9,880 nucleotides of DNA from an uncultured Oscillospiraceae bacterium (GCA_947628265.1 CANQZF010000047.1:1-9880), one strand, 5' to 3'. Shown: positions 1-5,494, numbered from the stretch's first letter. Notes: generated from the sequence alone by a model not told the origin. Numbers and translations are program-made.

Positions 1-687
1 CTGGACCATGCCCACGTCCACCCCCGCGTCCAGCAGGGTATTGAGGCTGTCGGTGGTAAAAGCGCCCAGGGCGGCGGTCTTCTCGTCGATGTCCATGCCC
101 TCCCAGGCCTTGGGTACCAGCTGTCTTGAGGGGTCGGCCCAGAAGTCGGAGTAGTGGAAGTCGATGAGCACCCGCATCCCCGCGTCCGTGGCCCACTTGC
201 CCATGGTGACGGCGGACGCAAGATCGTTGTTGCCGCCGCCGTAGCCATTTCCGTTCTCGTCATAGGGGTCGTTCCAGATCCGTAGGCGCACCCAGTTGCA
301 GCCGGCCTCGGCAAGGAGCTTCATAAAGCCCGCGCCGTTCTCCTCCACGCTCTCCCCCAGGGAATTGCCGTCCCAGTCCTTGAACCGGGCCCCGGAATTC
401 AGCACCGAAAGGAGCGAGGACACGTCGGTCCCCCGGATGAAGTCCTCATCCGCCGTGACAAAGGGCACATAGAGGCCGGCGGTGACGGGGTCGGGGACCT
501 CCTCCGCAGGTCCCTCCGTGGGTCCTTCCGTGGGCTTGTCGGCGGGCCTGTCCGTGGGCTCCTGGGTGGGGCCGTCGGTGGGCCCGTCCGTGGGATCGCC
601 GCCGGGGTTGCCGCACTGGCAGAGCACCAGGCACATGGACAGCGCCAGCGCAAGGGCGACGGCTATCCGAATGATCTTTTTCACCAT
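1..687 (-). CDS. GH53 arabinogalactan endo-beta-1,4-galactanase, N-terminal part (cut by window edge)
   Basis: This is the first 229 residues of a glycoside hydrolase family 53 enzyme, which cleaves beta-1,4-galactan chains of pectic arabinogalactan outside the cell. The start at 687 has GGAGG 8 nt upstream. Residues 1-25 form a signal peptide: MVKK, then a hydrophobic stretch ending in LVLCQCG. The two cysteines suggest a lipoprotein, but neither preceding triplet is a canonical lipobox. Residues 27-64 are a Pro/Thr/Asp/Glu spacer with repeated DGPT and EGPT units. The GH53 barrel begins near residue 83: RGTDVSSL (85-92), RLRIWNDPYD (134-143), GNGYGGGNNDL (146-156) and DFHYSDFWADP (176-186) are family signatures. 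The visible part stops at VGMVQ, where family members continue with GNE carrying the acid/base glutamate, so neither catalytic Glu is visible. It is the only gene here with its own clear promoter, which suggests separate, probably substrate-linked, control. Family assignment is firm; anchoring is inferred. Confidence 0.93.
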   Translation of the reverse strand, partial: MVKKIIRIAVALALALSMCLVLCQCGNPGGDPTDGPTDGPTQEPTDRPADKPTEGPTEGPAEEVPDPVTAGLYVPFVTADEDFIRGTDVSSLLSVLNSGARFKDWDGNSLGESVEENGAGFMKLLAEAGCNWVRLRIWNDPYDENGNGYGGGNNDLASAVTMGKWATDAGMRVLIDFHYSDFWADPSRQLVPKAWEGMDIDEKTAALGAFTTDSLNTLLDAGVDVGMVQ

Positions 688-695
688 TTTTCATT

Positions 696-700
696 CCTCC
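696..700 (-). promoter_or_regulatory. Ribosome binding site deciding the galactanase start
   Basis: GGAGG sits 8 nt before the ATG at 687. An ATG seven bases earlier (694) lies in another frame only one base from this site, and it opens a frame without GH53 similarity, so 687 is the start. Confidence 0.8.
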
Positions 701-726
701 ATTATTATAAAATATCCTCTCCCCCT

Positions 727-755
727 ATTATATCTGCTGCGGCCGAAAAAAGCAA
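727..755 (-). promoter_or_regulatory. Sigma-70/sigma-A type promoter for the GH53 gene
   Basis: Read on the minus strand, the -35 is TTGCTT (755-750) and the -10 is a perfect TATAAT (732-727), separated by 17 bp. Transcription would begin near 720, giving a leader of about 33 nt. It lies just beyond the terminator that closes the cinA-ppk unit, so the galactanase can be controlled independently. A second TATAAT-like run at about 703-710 is too close to the ribosome site to act as a -10 for this start. Confidence 0.75.
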
Positions 756-766
756 GAAATATATAC

Positions 767-796
767 AAAAACCTCCATTTAAAAATGGAGATTTTT
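767..796 (-). terminator. Rho-independent terminator after ppk (near-symmetric)
   Basis: The minus strand reads AAAAA, T, then CTCCAT/ATGGAG arms (790-785 and 778-773) around an AT loop, then G and TTTTT (771-767). The A and T runs extend the stem past one mismatch. It lies 15 nt after the ppk stop. The plus strand also reads stem plus TTTTT, so it could end transcripts from either side, although no plus-strand gene is seen. Confidence 0.85.
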
Positions 797-810
797 GTAG
801 GATCAACTCA

Positions 811-3096
811 TTATTTTCTGTGGATCAGCTTATAGAGGAGCTTATAGATCCTGGGGCTCTCGGCGCTTTTCCGGGGGAGCTCCACGGTGACGGTCCCGTG
901 GACGGGGGGCTTTGCCTCCGGCCTGGGGGTCTTGGGAGGCTCCGGGGTCTCCGGGGCGGGGGTCTTCTCCGGCTCCGGGGTCTCCGGCTCCGGGGCGGCT
1001 TGGGCCTCCGGGGCCATGCGCCAGACGCCGCTGTAGGCCTCATCGTAGAAGATCTCCTGGGAGTTGACGCTCTCCCCGGTCTCCGGGACGTAGGTATAGC
1101 GCCCGTCCGGGCCCTGGCGGCGGAGCTTCACGTTGTCGCGCAGCTGCGTTTCGAACATCCCCTCGATGTGGGCGCGGATGGCCTCGTCGTAGACGGGGGC
1201 GGCCACCTCCACCCGGCGCTGGGTGTTGCGGGTCATGAAGTCGGCAGAGGAGATGTAGACCCTCCGGCTCTCCCCCACCCCGATGATGTAGACCCGGGCG
1301 TGCTCCAAAAACCGCCCCACGATGGAGTAGACGTCGATGTTGTCGGTGACACCGGGGATGCCGGGAATGAGACAGCAGATGCCCCGGACCAGAAGGTCGA
1401 TGTGGACCCCGGCCTGTCCCGCCTCCACCAGCTTTTCAATGAGGCCCTTGTCCGTAAGGCCGTTGAGCTTGAAGCCGAGGTAGGAGGGCTTCCCGTCCCG
1501 GGCCTCCTCGATCTGGCCGTCGATCATGTCGAATATGCGGCTGCGGAGGCACGCCGGGGCCACCAGGAGGTGCCGTGTGTCCTCCACGATCTCCCCCATG
1601 GCCAGGCAGTTGAAGACCCGGGCGGCCTCCGCGCCCAAGTCGCGGTTGGCGGTCATCAGGGCGTAGTCGGTGTAGAGCCGGACGGTGTCCTCGTTGTAGT
1701 TGCCCGTGCCCACCTGGGTTATGTACTCGATCTCCCCCTCATGGCGGCGGGTGATGAGCAGGAGCTTTGAGTGGACCTTCATCTTATCGAGGCCGTAGAT
1801 GACCCGGCACCCCGCCTGCTCCAAAACCCGGGACCAGCCGATGTTGTTCTCCTCGTCGAACCGGGCCCGCAGCTCCACCAAAACCACGACCTCCTTGCCG
1901 TTTTCGGCGGCGTCGCACAATGCCTCCACGATCTTGCTGTTGTGGGCCACCCGGTAGAGGGTCATCTTGATGGAGATGACCTCCGGGTCCTGCCCCGCCT
2001 CGTTTAAGAGGTGCTGGAAGGGCCGGATGGACTCATAGGGGTAGCTCAAAAGGATGTCGTGGTCCCGGATCTGGGGGGTGATGGGCCTGTGGGCGTCCAC
2101 GTTGGGGCTTGCCTGGGGCACCCGGCGGGGGTAGAAAAGCTCCGTCTTGTCCCGCAAAACGTCCCGCAAAAATCCCATGAAGCTGAGATCCAGCGGGATG
2201 TCCGTCTGGAACATATGCTTTTTGGAAAGGCCCAGGTACTGCCTTAAAGCGGCCCGGATGTCGTCGTCCAGCCGGCCGTTGAAGTCCAGGCGCACGGGCT
2301 CGCGCCTTGTGCGGCTGCGGACCAGCTTCTCCATGGACTTGCGGTAGTCCTCGGCGCTCTGGGAGTCCGCGTCCGTGTCGGTCTCGTCCACGTTGATGTC
2401 GGCGTTGCGGACGATGCGGATGAGGACGGACCCCTCCACCCGGTAGCGCTCAAAGATCTTGGGCAAAAACTGGCGGATGAGGTCCTCCATCAGCACGAAC
2501 CGCAGCCCCTCCCCCGGCAGGGGCACCAGCCGCCGGAGGCCCCCCTCGCCGCAGGGCACCACACCCAGGCTGACGCTGCCCCCCTTGGAGGTGAGCTTGG
2601 CCACGGCGTAGGTGGTCTTGTTCTTCAAAAACGGGAAGGGCTGCTTGCGCCCGATGATCTGGGGCGACAGCACGGGCAGGACGTCGGAGAGGAAGTACTT
2701 CTCCAGGTACGCCTGGGCCTTGTCCTGGAGGCTCACAAAGCGGGAAAGCTCCACGCCGTAGTCGTGCAGGCCCATCAGGAGCTCCCGGAAGATGGCGTCC
2801 CGCCGCTCCAGAAGCTCCCCGGTGCGGTTGAGGACGGCTTTGATCTGCTGGGCGGAGGTGAGGCCCATCTTGTCGTCCGTCACCCCATCCTTCAGGGTGT
2901 CCACCAGCGTCCCCACCCGGACCATGTAAAATTCGTCCAGGTTGGACTGGAAGATGGACAGAAAATTGAGCCGCTCCCCCAGGGGGTTGCGGGTGTCCCC
3001 CGCCTCCTCCAGCACCCGCTCGTTAAAGGACAGCCACGACAGCTCCCGGTTTGCGAAATACCCCGGTTCCTCCGTCTCCAAAAGCTTTTCGTCCAT
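811..3096 (-). CDS. ppk: Polyphosphate kinase 1 with a proline-rich C-terminal extension
   Basis: This 761-residue protein is a PPK1, which reversibly transfers the ATP gamma-phosphate onto inorganic polyphosphate chains, through a phosphohistidine, in the cytoplasm. The N-terminal domain is typical (FANRELSWLSFNERVLEEA near 14-32, SNLDEFYMVRVG near 51-62). The catalytic core has LYRVA (Arg382) and ELRARFDEENN (Arg412), corresponding to the metal/phosphate-binding arginines of E. coli PPK. The phosphorylated histidine is His442 in KVHSKLLLI and the second essential histidine is His599 in RFLEHARVY. SSADFMTRN follows at 616-624. The usual family length is about 690-720. The surplus is a C-terminal stretch rich in Pro and Glu (about 695-733) ending in a basic, hydrophobic tail (IYKLLYKLIHRK). 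The start has GAGGAG 9 nt upstream. It lies 29 nt after cinA with no terminator between, so the two are probably co-transcribed. No exopolyphosphatase gene is visible. Confidence 0.97.
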   Translation of the reverse strand: MDEKLLETEEPGYFANRELSWLSFNERVLEEAGDTRNPLGERLNFLSIFQSNLDEFYMVRVGTLVDTLKDGVTDDKMGLTSAQQIKAVLNRTGELLERRDAIFRELLMGLHDYGVELSRFVSLQDKAQAYLEKYFLSDVLPVLSPQIIGRKQPFPFLKNKTTYAVAKLTSKGGSVSLGVVPCGEGGLRRLVPLPGEGLRFVLMEDLIRQFLPKIFERYRVEGSVLIRIVRNADINVDETDTDADSQSAEDYRKSMEKLVRSRTRREPVRLDFNGRLDDDIRAALRQYLGLSKKHMFQTDIPLDLSFMGFLRDVLRDKTELFYPRRVPQASPNVDAHRPITPQIRDHDILLSYPYESIRPFQHLLNEAGQDPEVISIKMTLYRVAHNSKIVEALCDAAENGKEVVVLVELRARFDEENNIGWSRVLEQAGCRVIYGLDKMKVHSKLLLITRRHEGEIEYITQVGTGNYNEDTVRLYTDYALMTANRDLGAEAARVFNCLAMGEIVEDTRHLLVAPACLRSRIFDMIDGQIEEARDGKPSYLGFKLNGLTDKGLIEKLVEAGQAGVHIDLLVRGICCLIPGIPGVTDNIDVYSIVGRFLEHARVYIIGVGESRRVYISSADFMTRNTQRRVEVAAPVYDEAIRAHIEGMFETQLRDNVKLRRQGPDGRYTYVPETGESVNSQEIFYDEAYSGVWRMAPEAQAAPEPETPEPEKTPAPETPEPPKTPRPEAKPPVHGTVTVELPRKSAESPRIYKLLYKLIHRK

Positions 3097-3125
3097 AAAG
3101 GATCACTCCTCAAAAATAGTCTATT

Positions 3126-4394
3126 TTACTTTTCCCACTCCTCAACATCGAGGCCCGTTAAATACCGCCGGGTCATGTCCAGGGCGTGGTTTGCCGCCGC
3201 TGTGCGCACCCGGTCCCGGTCGTGGCCCAGGTGGAGGGAGCGGGTGAAGGTCCCCGTGGGCGCGGCCAGGGAGACGTAGACCGTCCCCACCGGCGTGCCG
3301 CTCTCATCTGACCCGGGGCCGGCGATGCCGGTGATGCCGATACCGAGGTCCGAGCCGAATTTCTCCCGGACGCCCTCCGCCATGGCTTTGGAGACGGCGG
3401 CGCTGACCACGCCCTCCCTCTCGATGAGCTGCGCGGGGACGCCGAGAATGGCGGTCTTGGAGGAGACGGCGTAGGTCACCGCGCCGCCTAAGTACACCTC
3501 CGACGCGCCGGGTAGGTCCGTCATGCGCTTGGAGACCAGTCCCCCGGTGCAGCTCTCGGCGGCGGCCAGGGTGACGTTCTTCTCCTTTAACAGTGTGAGG
3601 ACGGTATTTTCCAATGTATCGGTGTCAATGCCGTAAATGCAGTTGCCGATCTTCTCCCGGACCTCCCGGATGACGGGGGCCATCAGCGCCTCGGCCTCCG
3701 CGTCGGTCCGGGCCATGGCGGTGACGCGAAGGCGCACCTCGCCGCTCTTGGCGTAGGGGGCCAGGGTGGGATTGGAAAGGCGCAGCATGGTGTCCCGGAG
3801 CTTATCCTCCACAAAGGACTCCCCCAGGCCGAAGATGTGGATGTTGTGGCTCACGATCTCCGTGTCCGAAAGCCGCCTTAAATACGGCATGGCACAGGCC
3901 CGGAACATGGGCACGCACTCCCGGGGCGGGCCGGGGAGCATCAGCACCCGGACGCCCTCCGCCTCAAAGGCGCACCCCGGCGCCGTGCCGCAGTCGTTGT
4001 GGAAGACGGTACACCCCTCCGGCAAAAGCGCCTGTTGGTAGTTGTTGTCCGTCATCCGGTGGCTGTGGAGGCGCGTGGCGAAGTAGTCCCGGATCTCCTG
4101 GGCCTCCCGCTCATCAAAAATGAGCTTCTTCCCGAAGGCCTCGGCCAGGGTCTGCTTGGTGAGGTCGTCGCAGGTGGGCCCGAGGCCTCCGGTGGTGATG
4201 AGGATGTCCGCCCGGGATTTGGCGATGGCCACGGCGGCCTTGAGCCGCTCCGGGTTGTCGCCCACCACGGTGTGGAAGTAGACGTTGATGCCGATCTCGG
4301 ACAGCATCTGGCTTATGTCCCGGGCATCGGTGTTGGCGATGTTGCCAAGTAAGAGCTCCGTGCCAACGGAGATGATCTCGGCGATATGGGTCAT
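3126..4394 (-). CDS. cinA: CinA-family nicotinamide-nucleotide amidohydrolase (two-domain form)
   Basis: This 422-residue protein is a full-length CinA. The N-terminal MoaB/molybdopterin-binding-like (COG1058) domain shows SVGTELLLGNIANTDA (9-24) and TTGGLGPTCDDLT (67-79). The C-terminal PncC-type domain, which deamidates nicotinamide mononucleotide to nicotinate mononucleotide in pyridine-nucleotide salvage, shows AAAESCTGGL (277-286) with the likely nucleophile Ser280, and GITGIAGPGSDESGTPVGTV (353-372). The N-terminal domain is linked to ADP-ribose pyrophosphatase activity in some homologues. The start is set at the ATG at 4394, which begins with the conserved MTHIAEIISVGTELL-type opening and has GGAGG 8 nt upstream. 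The open frame continues upstream to 4595, but those 67 codons lie in hairpin repeats and resemble no protein. The upstream leader carries strong hairpins (4420-4435, 4441-4481, 4499-4519). The gene is followed by ppk, probably in the same transcript. Confidence 0.96.
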   Translation of the reverse strand: MTHIAEIISVGTELLLGNIANTDARDISQMLSEIGINVYFHTVVGDNPERLKAAVAIAKSRADILITTGGLGPTCDDLTKQTLAEAFGKKLIFDEREAQEIRDYFATRLHSHRMTDNNYQQALLPEGCTVFHNDCGTAPGCAFEAEGVRVLMLPGPPRECVPMFRACAMPYLRRLSDTEIVSHNIHIFGLGESFVEDKLRDTMLRLSNPTLAPYAKSGEVRLRVTAMARTDAEAEALMAPVIREVREKIGNCIYGIDTDTLENTVLTLLKEKNVTLAAAESCTGGLVSKRMTDLPGASEVYLGGAVTYAVSSKTAILGVPAQLIEREGVVSAAVSKAMAEGVREKFGSDLGIGITGIAGPGSDESGTPVGTVYVSLAAPTGTFTRSLHLGHDRDRVRTAAANHALDMTRRYLTGLDVEEWEK

Positions 4395-4402
4395 TGGCGT
4401 GG

Positions 4403-4407
4403 CCTCC
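4403..4407 (-). promoter_or_regulatory. Ribosome binding site deciding the cinA start
   Basis: GGAGG lies 8 nt before the ATG at 4394. It supports this start over the in-frame upstream one at 4595, which would place 67 non-homologous residues before the conserved CinA N-terminus. Confidence 0.85.
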
Positions 4408-4419
4408 TTTTTGCTGAGT

Positions 4420-4435
4420 CCGGCAGCAATGCCGG
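4420..4435. repeat. Small hairpin in the cinA leader
   Basis: CCGGCA and TGCCGG form a perfect 6-bp stem around GCAA on the plus strand (TTGC on the cinA mRNA strand). It ends 13 nt upstream of the cinA GGAGG and could influence ribosome access. No U-run follows on the cinA strand, so it is not a standard terminator. Confidence 0.6.
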
Positions 4436-4440
4436 GGGGT

Positions 4441-4481
4441 CTACTTTCCACTCTTTGGTTTCGCCAAAGAGTGGAAAGTAG
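4441..4481. repeat. Perfect 18-bp-stem palindrome in the cinA leader
   Basis: CTACTTTCCACTCTTTGG (4441-4458) and its exact reverse complement (4464-4481) flank the five bases TTTCG. No mismatch was found. In cinA mRNA it would form a long, very stable stem about 45 nt before the start codon. No T-run follows on either strand, which argues against a plain intrinsic terminator. Such a long perfect stem fits a repeat-element terminus, an RNase III-type processing site or a regulatory fold; the sequence does not decide between them. Confidence 0.85.
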
Positions 4482-4498
4482 CAAAGGGGAGAAAACGA

Positions 4499-4519
4499 CC
4501 AAGGGGCGGGGCCCCTTGG
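4499..4519. repeat. 9-bp GC-rich hairpin next to the 18-bp palindrome
   Basis: CCAAGGGGC (4499-4507) and GCCCCTTGG (4511-4519) pair perfectly around GGG. On the minus strand the stem is followed by TCGTTTTCTCC, a weak T-run, so it may act as a partial terminator or attenuator upstream of cinA. Confidence 0.65.
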
Positions 4520-4650
4520 AACCCGTGGGTGCTCTGTAGCTTCGGGTCTCTACGTTATACTGGCGGTACGGCTCCCGCAGTGGTGGTCGATACATCTGGG
4601 TGGAACCATATCCGCGCGGGTGTGGTCGTATTGAAAAGCATCTTTTTCCG

Positions 4651-4676
4651 CGTAAGCCCGAATTATAAATTCGGGC
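4651..4676 (+). repeat. Outlying hairpin unit, AT-containing stem
   Basis: CGTA, A, then GCCCGAATT (4656-4664), loop ATA and AATTCGGGC (4668-4676): a perfect 9-bp stem. The layout of CGTA, one base, 9-bp stem and 3-nt loop matches the main array although the stem bases are quite different. Confidence 0.7.
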
Positions 4677-4821
4677 GACGCTGCACGGGCGGTGGACGAC
4701 AGTCTCTGCGTCTACCCTCCGCCGCGCTGCCTGGGTGCTTATCGTGTGGTGGTCGGAAGACCAGCGTCTATATCCGCTGGCGCTGGCGCTTTGCGCCTCG
4801 CGCCTCGCTGGTGCGGTGCGC

Positions 4822-4847
4822 GGGAGGGTCTGGGACCCTCCCCTACG
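4822..4847 (-). repeat. Hairpin unit in inverted orientation
   Basis: On the minus strand it reads CGTAG, GGGAGGGTC, CCA, GACCCTCCC: the same leader, 9-bp perfect stem and short loop as the array units, but on the opposite strand. It faces the first array unit across an AT-rich island of about 90 nt. Confidence 0.75.
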
Positions 4848-4872
4848 AAAAACTTTGGAAATGTTGCGTTTT

Positions 4873-4898
4873 TATGGGAAGATTTTCAAATTTCTCGT
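4873..4898 (+). repeat. 26-nt direct repeat, copy 1
   Basis: Begins TATGGGAA and ends TCAAATTTCTCGT. It matches copy 2 (4916-4941) at about 22 of 26 positions by hand alignment. Here it runs into TTGG rather than into a hairpin unit. Confidence 0.65.
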
Positions 4899-4904
4899 TT
4901 GGAA

Positions 4905-4932
4905 ATGATACATTCTATGGGAAATCTATCAA
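4905..4932 (-). promoter_or_regulatory. Possible weak promoter toward cinA
   Basis: Within the AT-rich island the minus strand carries TTGATA (4932-4927) and TATCAT (4910-4905), 16 bp apart. If used, the cinA-ppk transcript would have a leader of about 500 nt containing several hairpins. The match is modest, and base composition alone could produce it. Confidence 0.25.
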
Positions 4933-4941
4933 ATTTCTCGT
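4916..4941 (+). repeat. 26-nt direct repeat, copy 2
   Basis: Second copy, 43 nt downstream of the first. Its final CTCGT overlaps the CGTA leader of the first array unit, so this AT-rich segment may be part of the repeat element rather than host sequence. Confidence 0.65.
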
Positions 4942-4964
4942 AGGGGCGGGTTCTAAACCCGCCC
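4939..4964 (+). repeat. Array unit 1
   Basis: CGTAG, then GGGCGGGTT (4944-4952), loop CTA, AACCCGCCC (4956-4964). Perfect 9-bp stem, preceded directly by the AT-rich 26-nt repeat. Confidence 0.8.
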
Positions 4965-5008
4965 GTCCCACGGTTTTCCTCCGTCCCCATTCAACGCGCA
5001 ACGCCTCC

Positions 5009-5060
5009 CGTAGGGGCGGTGACCGCAGGGAATGCCCTTGGGTGCACGTCTGGGCCGCCC
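5009..5060 (+). repeat. Array unit 2 with an enlarged loop
   Basis: CGTAGGGGCGG is closed by CCGCCC at 5055-5060, giving a 6-bp outer stem (5014-5019/5055-5060). The roughly 35-nt interior includes GGG and CCC runs able to pair with each other. It is the only unit with a large insert in the loop. Confidence 0.6.
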
Positions 5061-5132
5061 ATCTTCCAATCAATGACGCACCCCCAAACCACGCCGTAGT
5101 CCCACGTCCACCACATCCCCCTCGTAAACCGC

Positions 5133-5159
5133 CGTAAGGGCCGATGCCCACATCGGCCC
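5133..5159 (+). repeat. Array unit 4
   Basis: CGTAA, then GGGCCGATG (5138-5146), loop CCCA, CATCGGCCC (5151-5159). Perfect 9-bp stem. A leader without a clear stem at 5095-5098 precedes it and probably represents a decayed unit 3. Confidence 0.8.
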
Positions 5160-5195
5160 ATCCTCCGATTAATGACACACCCCCCAAACCACCGC

Positions 5196-5222
5196 CGTAC
5201 GGGCCGCCGCCCACGGCGGCCC
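5196..5222 (+). repeat. Array unit 5
   Basis: CGTAC, then GGGCCGCCG (5201-5209), loop CCCA, CGGCGGCCC (5214-5222). Perfect 9-bp stem. Compared with unit 4, the inner bases change on both arms together. Confidence 0.8.
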
Positions 5223-5256
5223 ATCCCTCGATAAGCACAATGTCACTTAAAAACGC

Positions 5257-5282
5257 CGTAGGGGTCGCCGTCCCCGGCGACC
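5257..5282 (+). repeat. Array unit 6
   Basis: CGTAGG, then GGTCGCCG (5263-5270), loop TCCC, CGGCGACC (5275-5282). Perfect 8-bp stem. A T-A pair replaces a C-G pair of unit 5, with both arms altered. Confidence 0.8.
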
Positions 5283-5327
5283 AGGCCCTCAATTTTCATC
5301 CGGGCCCCTAATCAACGCACAATGTCC

Positions 5328-5354
5328 CGTAGGGTCGGCCGCCCACGGCTGACC
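5328..5354 (+). repeat. Array unit 7
   Basis: CGTAG, then GGTCGGCCG (5333-5341), loop CCCA, CGGCTGACC (5346-5354). Nine pairs including one G-T wobble, so the RNA form would pair on the plus-strand reading. Confidence 0.75.
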
Positions 5355-5388
5355 GTTTCCCGTTTACCGCCATGCCTCCGAACACCGC

Positions 5389-5415
5389 CGTAAGGGCCGG
5401 ACACCGTGCCGGCCC
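5389..5415 (+). repeat. Array unit 8
   Basis: CGTAA, then GGGCCGG (5394-5400) paired with CCGGCCC (5409-5415). A bulged A and an inner CA/TG extension surround a CCG loop. Confidence 0.75.
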
Positions 5416-5467
5416 GTTTTTCCGATACGCATACGTTTCCGGCAAACATTAAAAACCGAAATCTTGC

Positions 5468-5494
5468 CGTAGGGGCCGCCTCTCTTGGCGGCCC
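5468..5494 (+). repeat. Array unit 9, next to the M28 peptidase stop
   Basis: CGTAG, then GGGCCGCC (5473-5480), loop TCTCTT, GGCGGCCC (5487-5494). Perfect 8-bp stem starting 10 nt after the peptidase stop codon. It is placed like a terminator, but no T-run follows on the minus strand. Confidence 0.75.

Larger units (their letters stand above)
4939..5494 (+). repeat. Array of eight structurally conserved hairpin units
   Basis: Nine CGTA leaders in one orientation occur at 4939, 5009, 5095, 5133, 5196, 5257, 5328, 5389 and 5468. Seven are followed closely by a short hairpin, the 5009 unit has paired arms around a long loop, and 5095 shows no stem. Most stems are 8-9 bp with loops of 3-6 nt, often CCCA. 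Stem sequences differ yet stay paired, for example GGGCCGATG/CATCGGCCC and GGTCGCCG/CGGCGACC. Spacers of about 35-50 nt share short motifs such as AATGACRCACC, ATCAACGCRCAA and CCGTTTACC. This resembles REP/MITE-type intergenic repeats rather than CRISPR, because the structure is conserved and the sequence is not. No transposase lies nearby. Mechanism and function are unknown. Confidence 0.85.

Noticed and set aside
820..1770. Plus-strand open frame of 316 codons antisense to ppk
   Set aside because: It is a GC-rich shadow of ppk with biased Gly/Leu/Val/Asp composition, no domain and no ribosome site. The same applies to plus frames 8643-9548 (antisense to comM) and 5927-6658 (antisense to the M28 gene).
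4395..4595. 67-codon N-terminal extension of cinA
   Set aside because: It is encoded within hairpins, is unlike any CinA N-terminus, and the ATG at 4394 has GGAGG at the right distance.
4761..4811. CCAGCG/CGCTGG stem and CTGGCG, CGCCTCG short tandem copies
   Set aside because: Short stem with an 8-nt loop and few copies in GC-rich sequence; expected by chance and not matching the array pattern.
4529..5137. Plus-strand open frame of 202 codons through the intergenic region
   Set aside because: It runs across the hairpin units and the AT-rich island, has no family resemblance and no convincing ribosome site. Segments such as VGAGSKPARP are simply the CGTAGGGGCGGG repeat translated.
4915..5292. 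Minus-strand open frame of 125 codons with recurring YGG and SLIGGWA motifs
   Set aside because: The protein periodicity is the DNA hairpin array read in one frame; spacing irregularities would break the frame in neighbouring units and there is no ribosome site.
4939..5494. CRISPR array
   Set aside because: Units have no fixed-length identical repeat with unique spacers; stems vary and spacers resemble one another. No cas genes are nearby.
5468..5494. Canonical intrinsic terminator after the M28 gene
   Set aside because: A strong stem sits at the right place, but no T-run follows on the minus strand (CTACGGCAAG instead), so it is listed only as a repeat unit.
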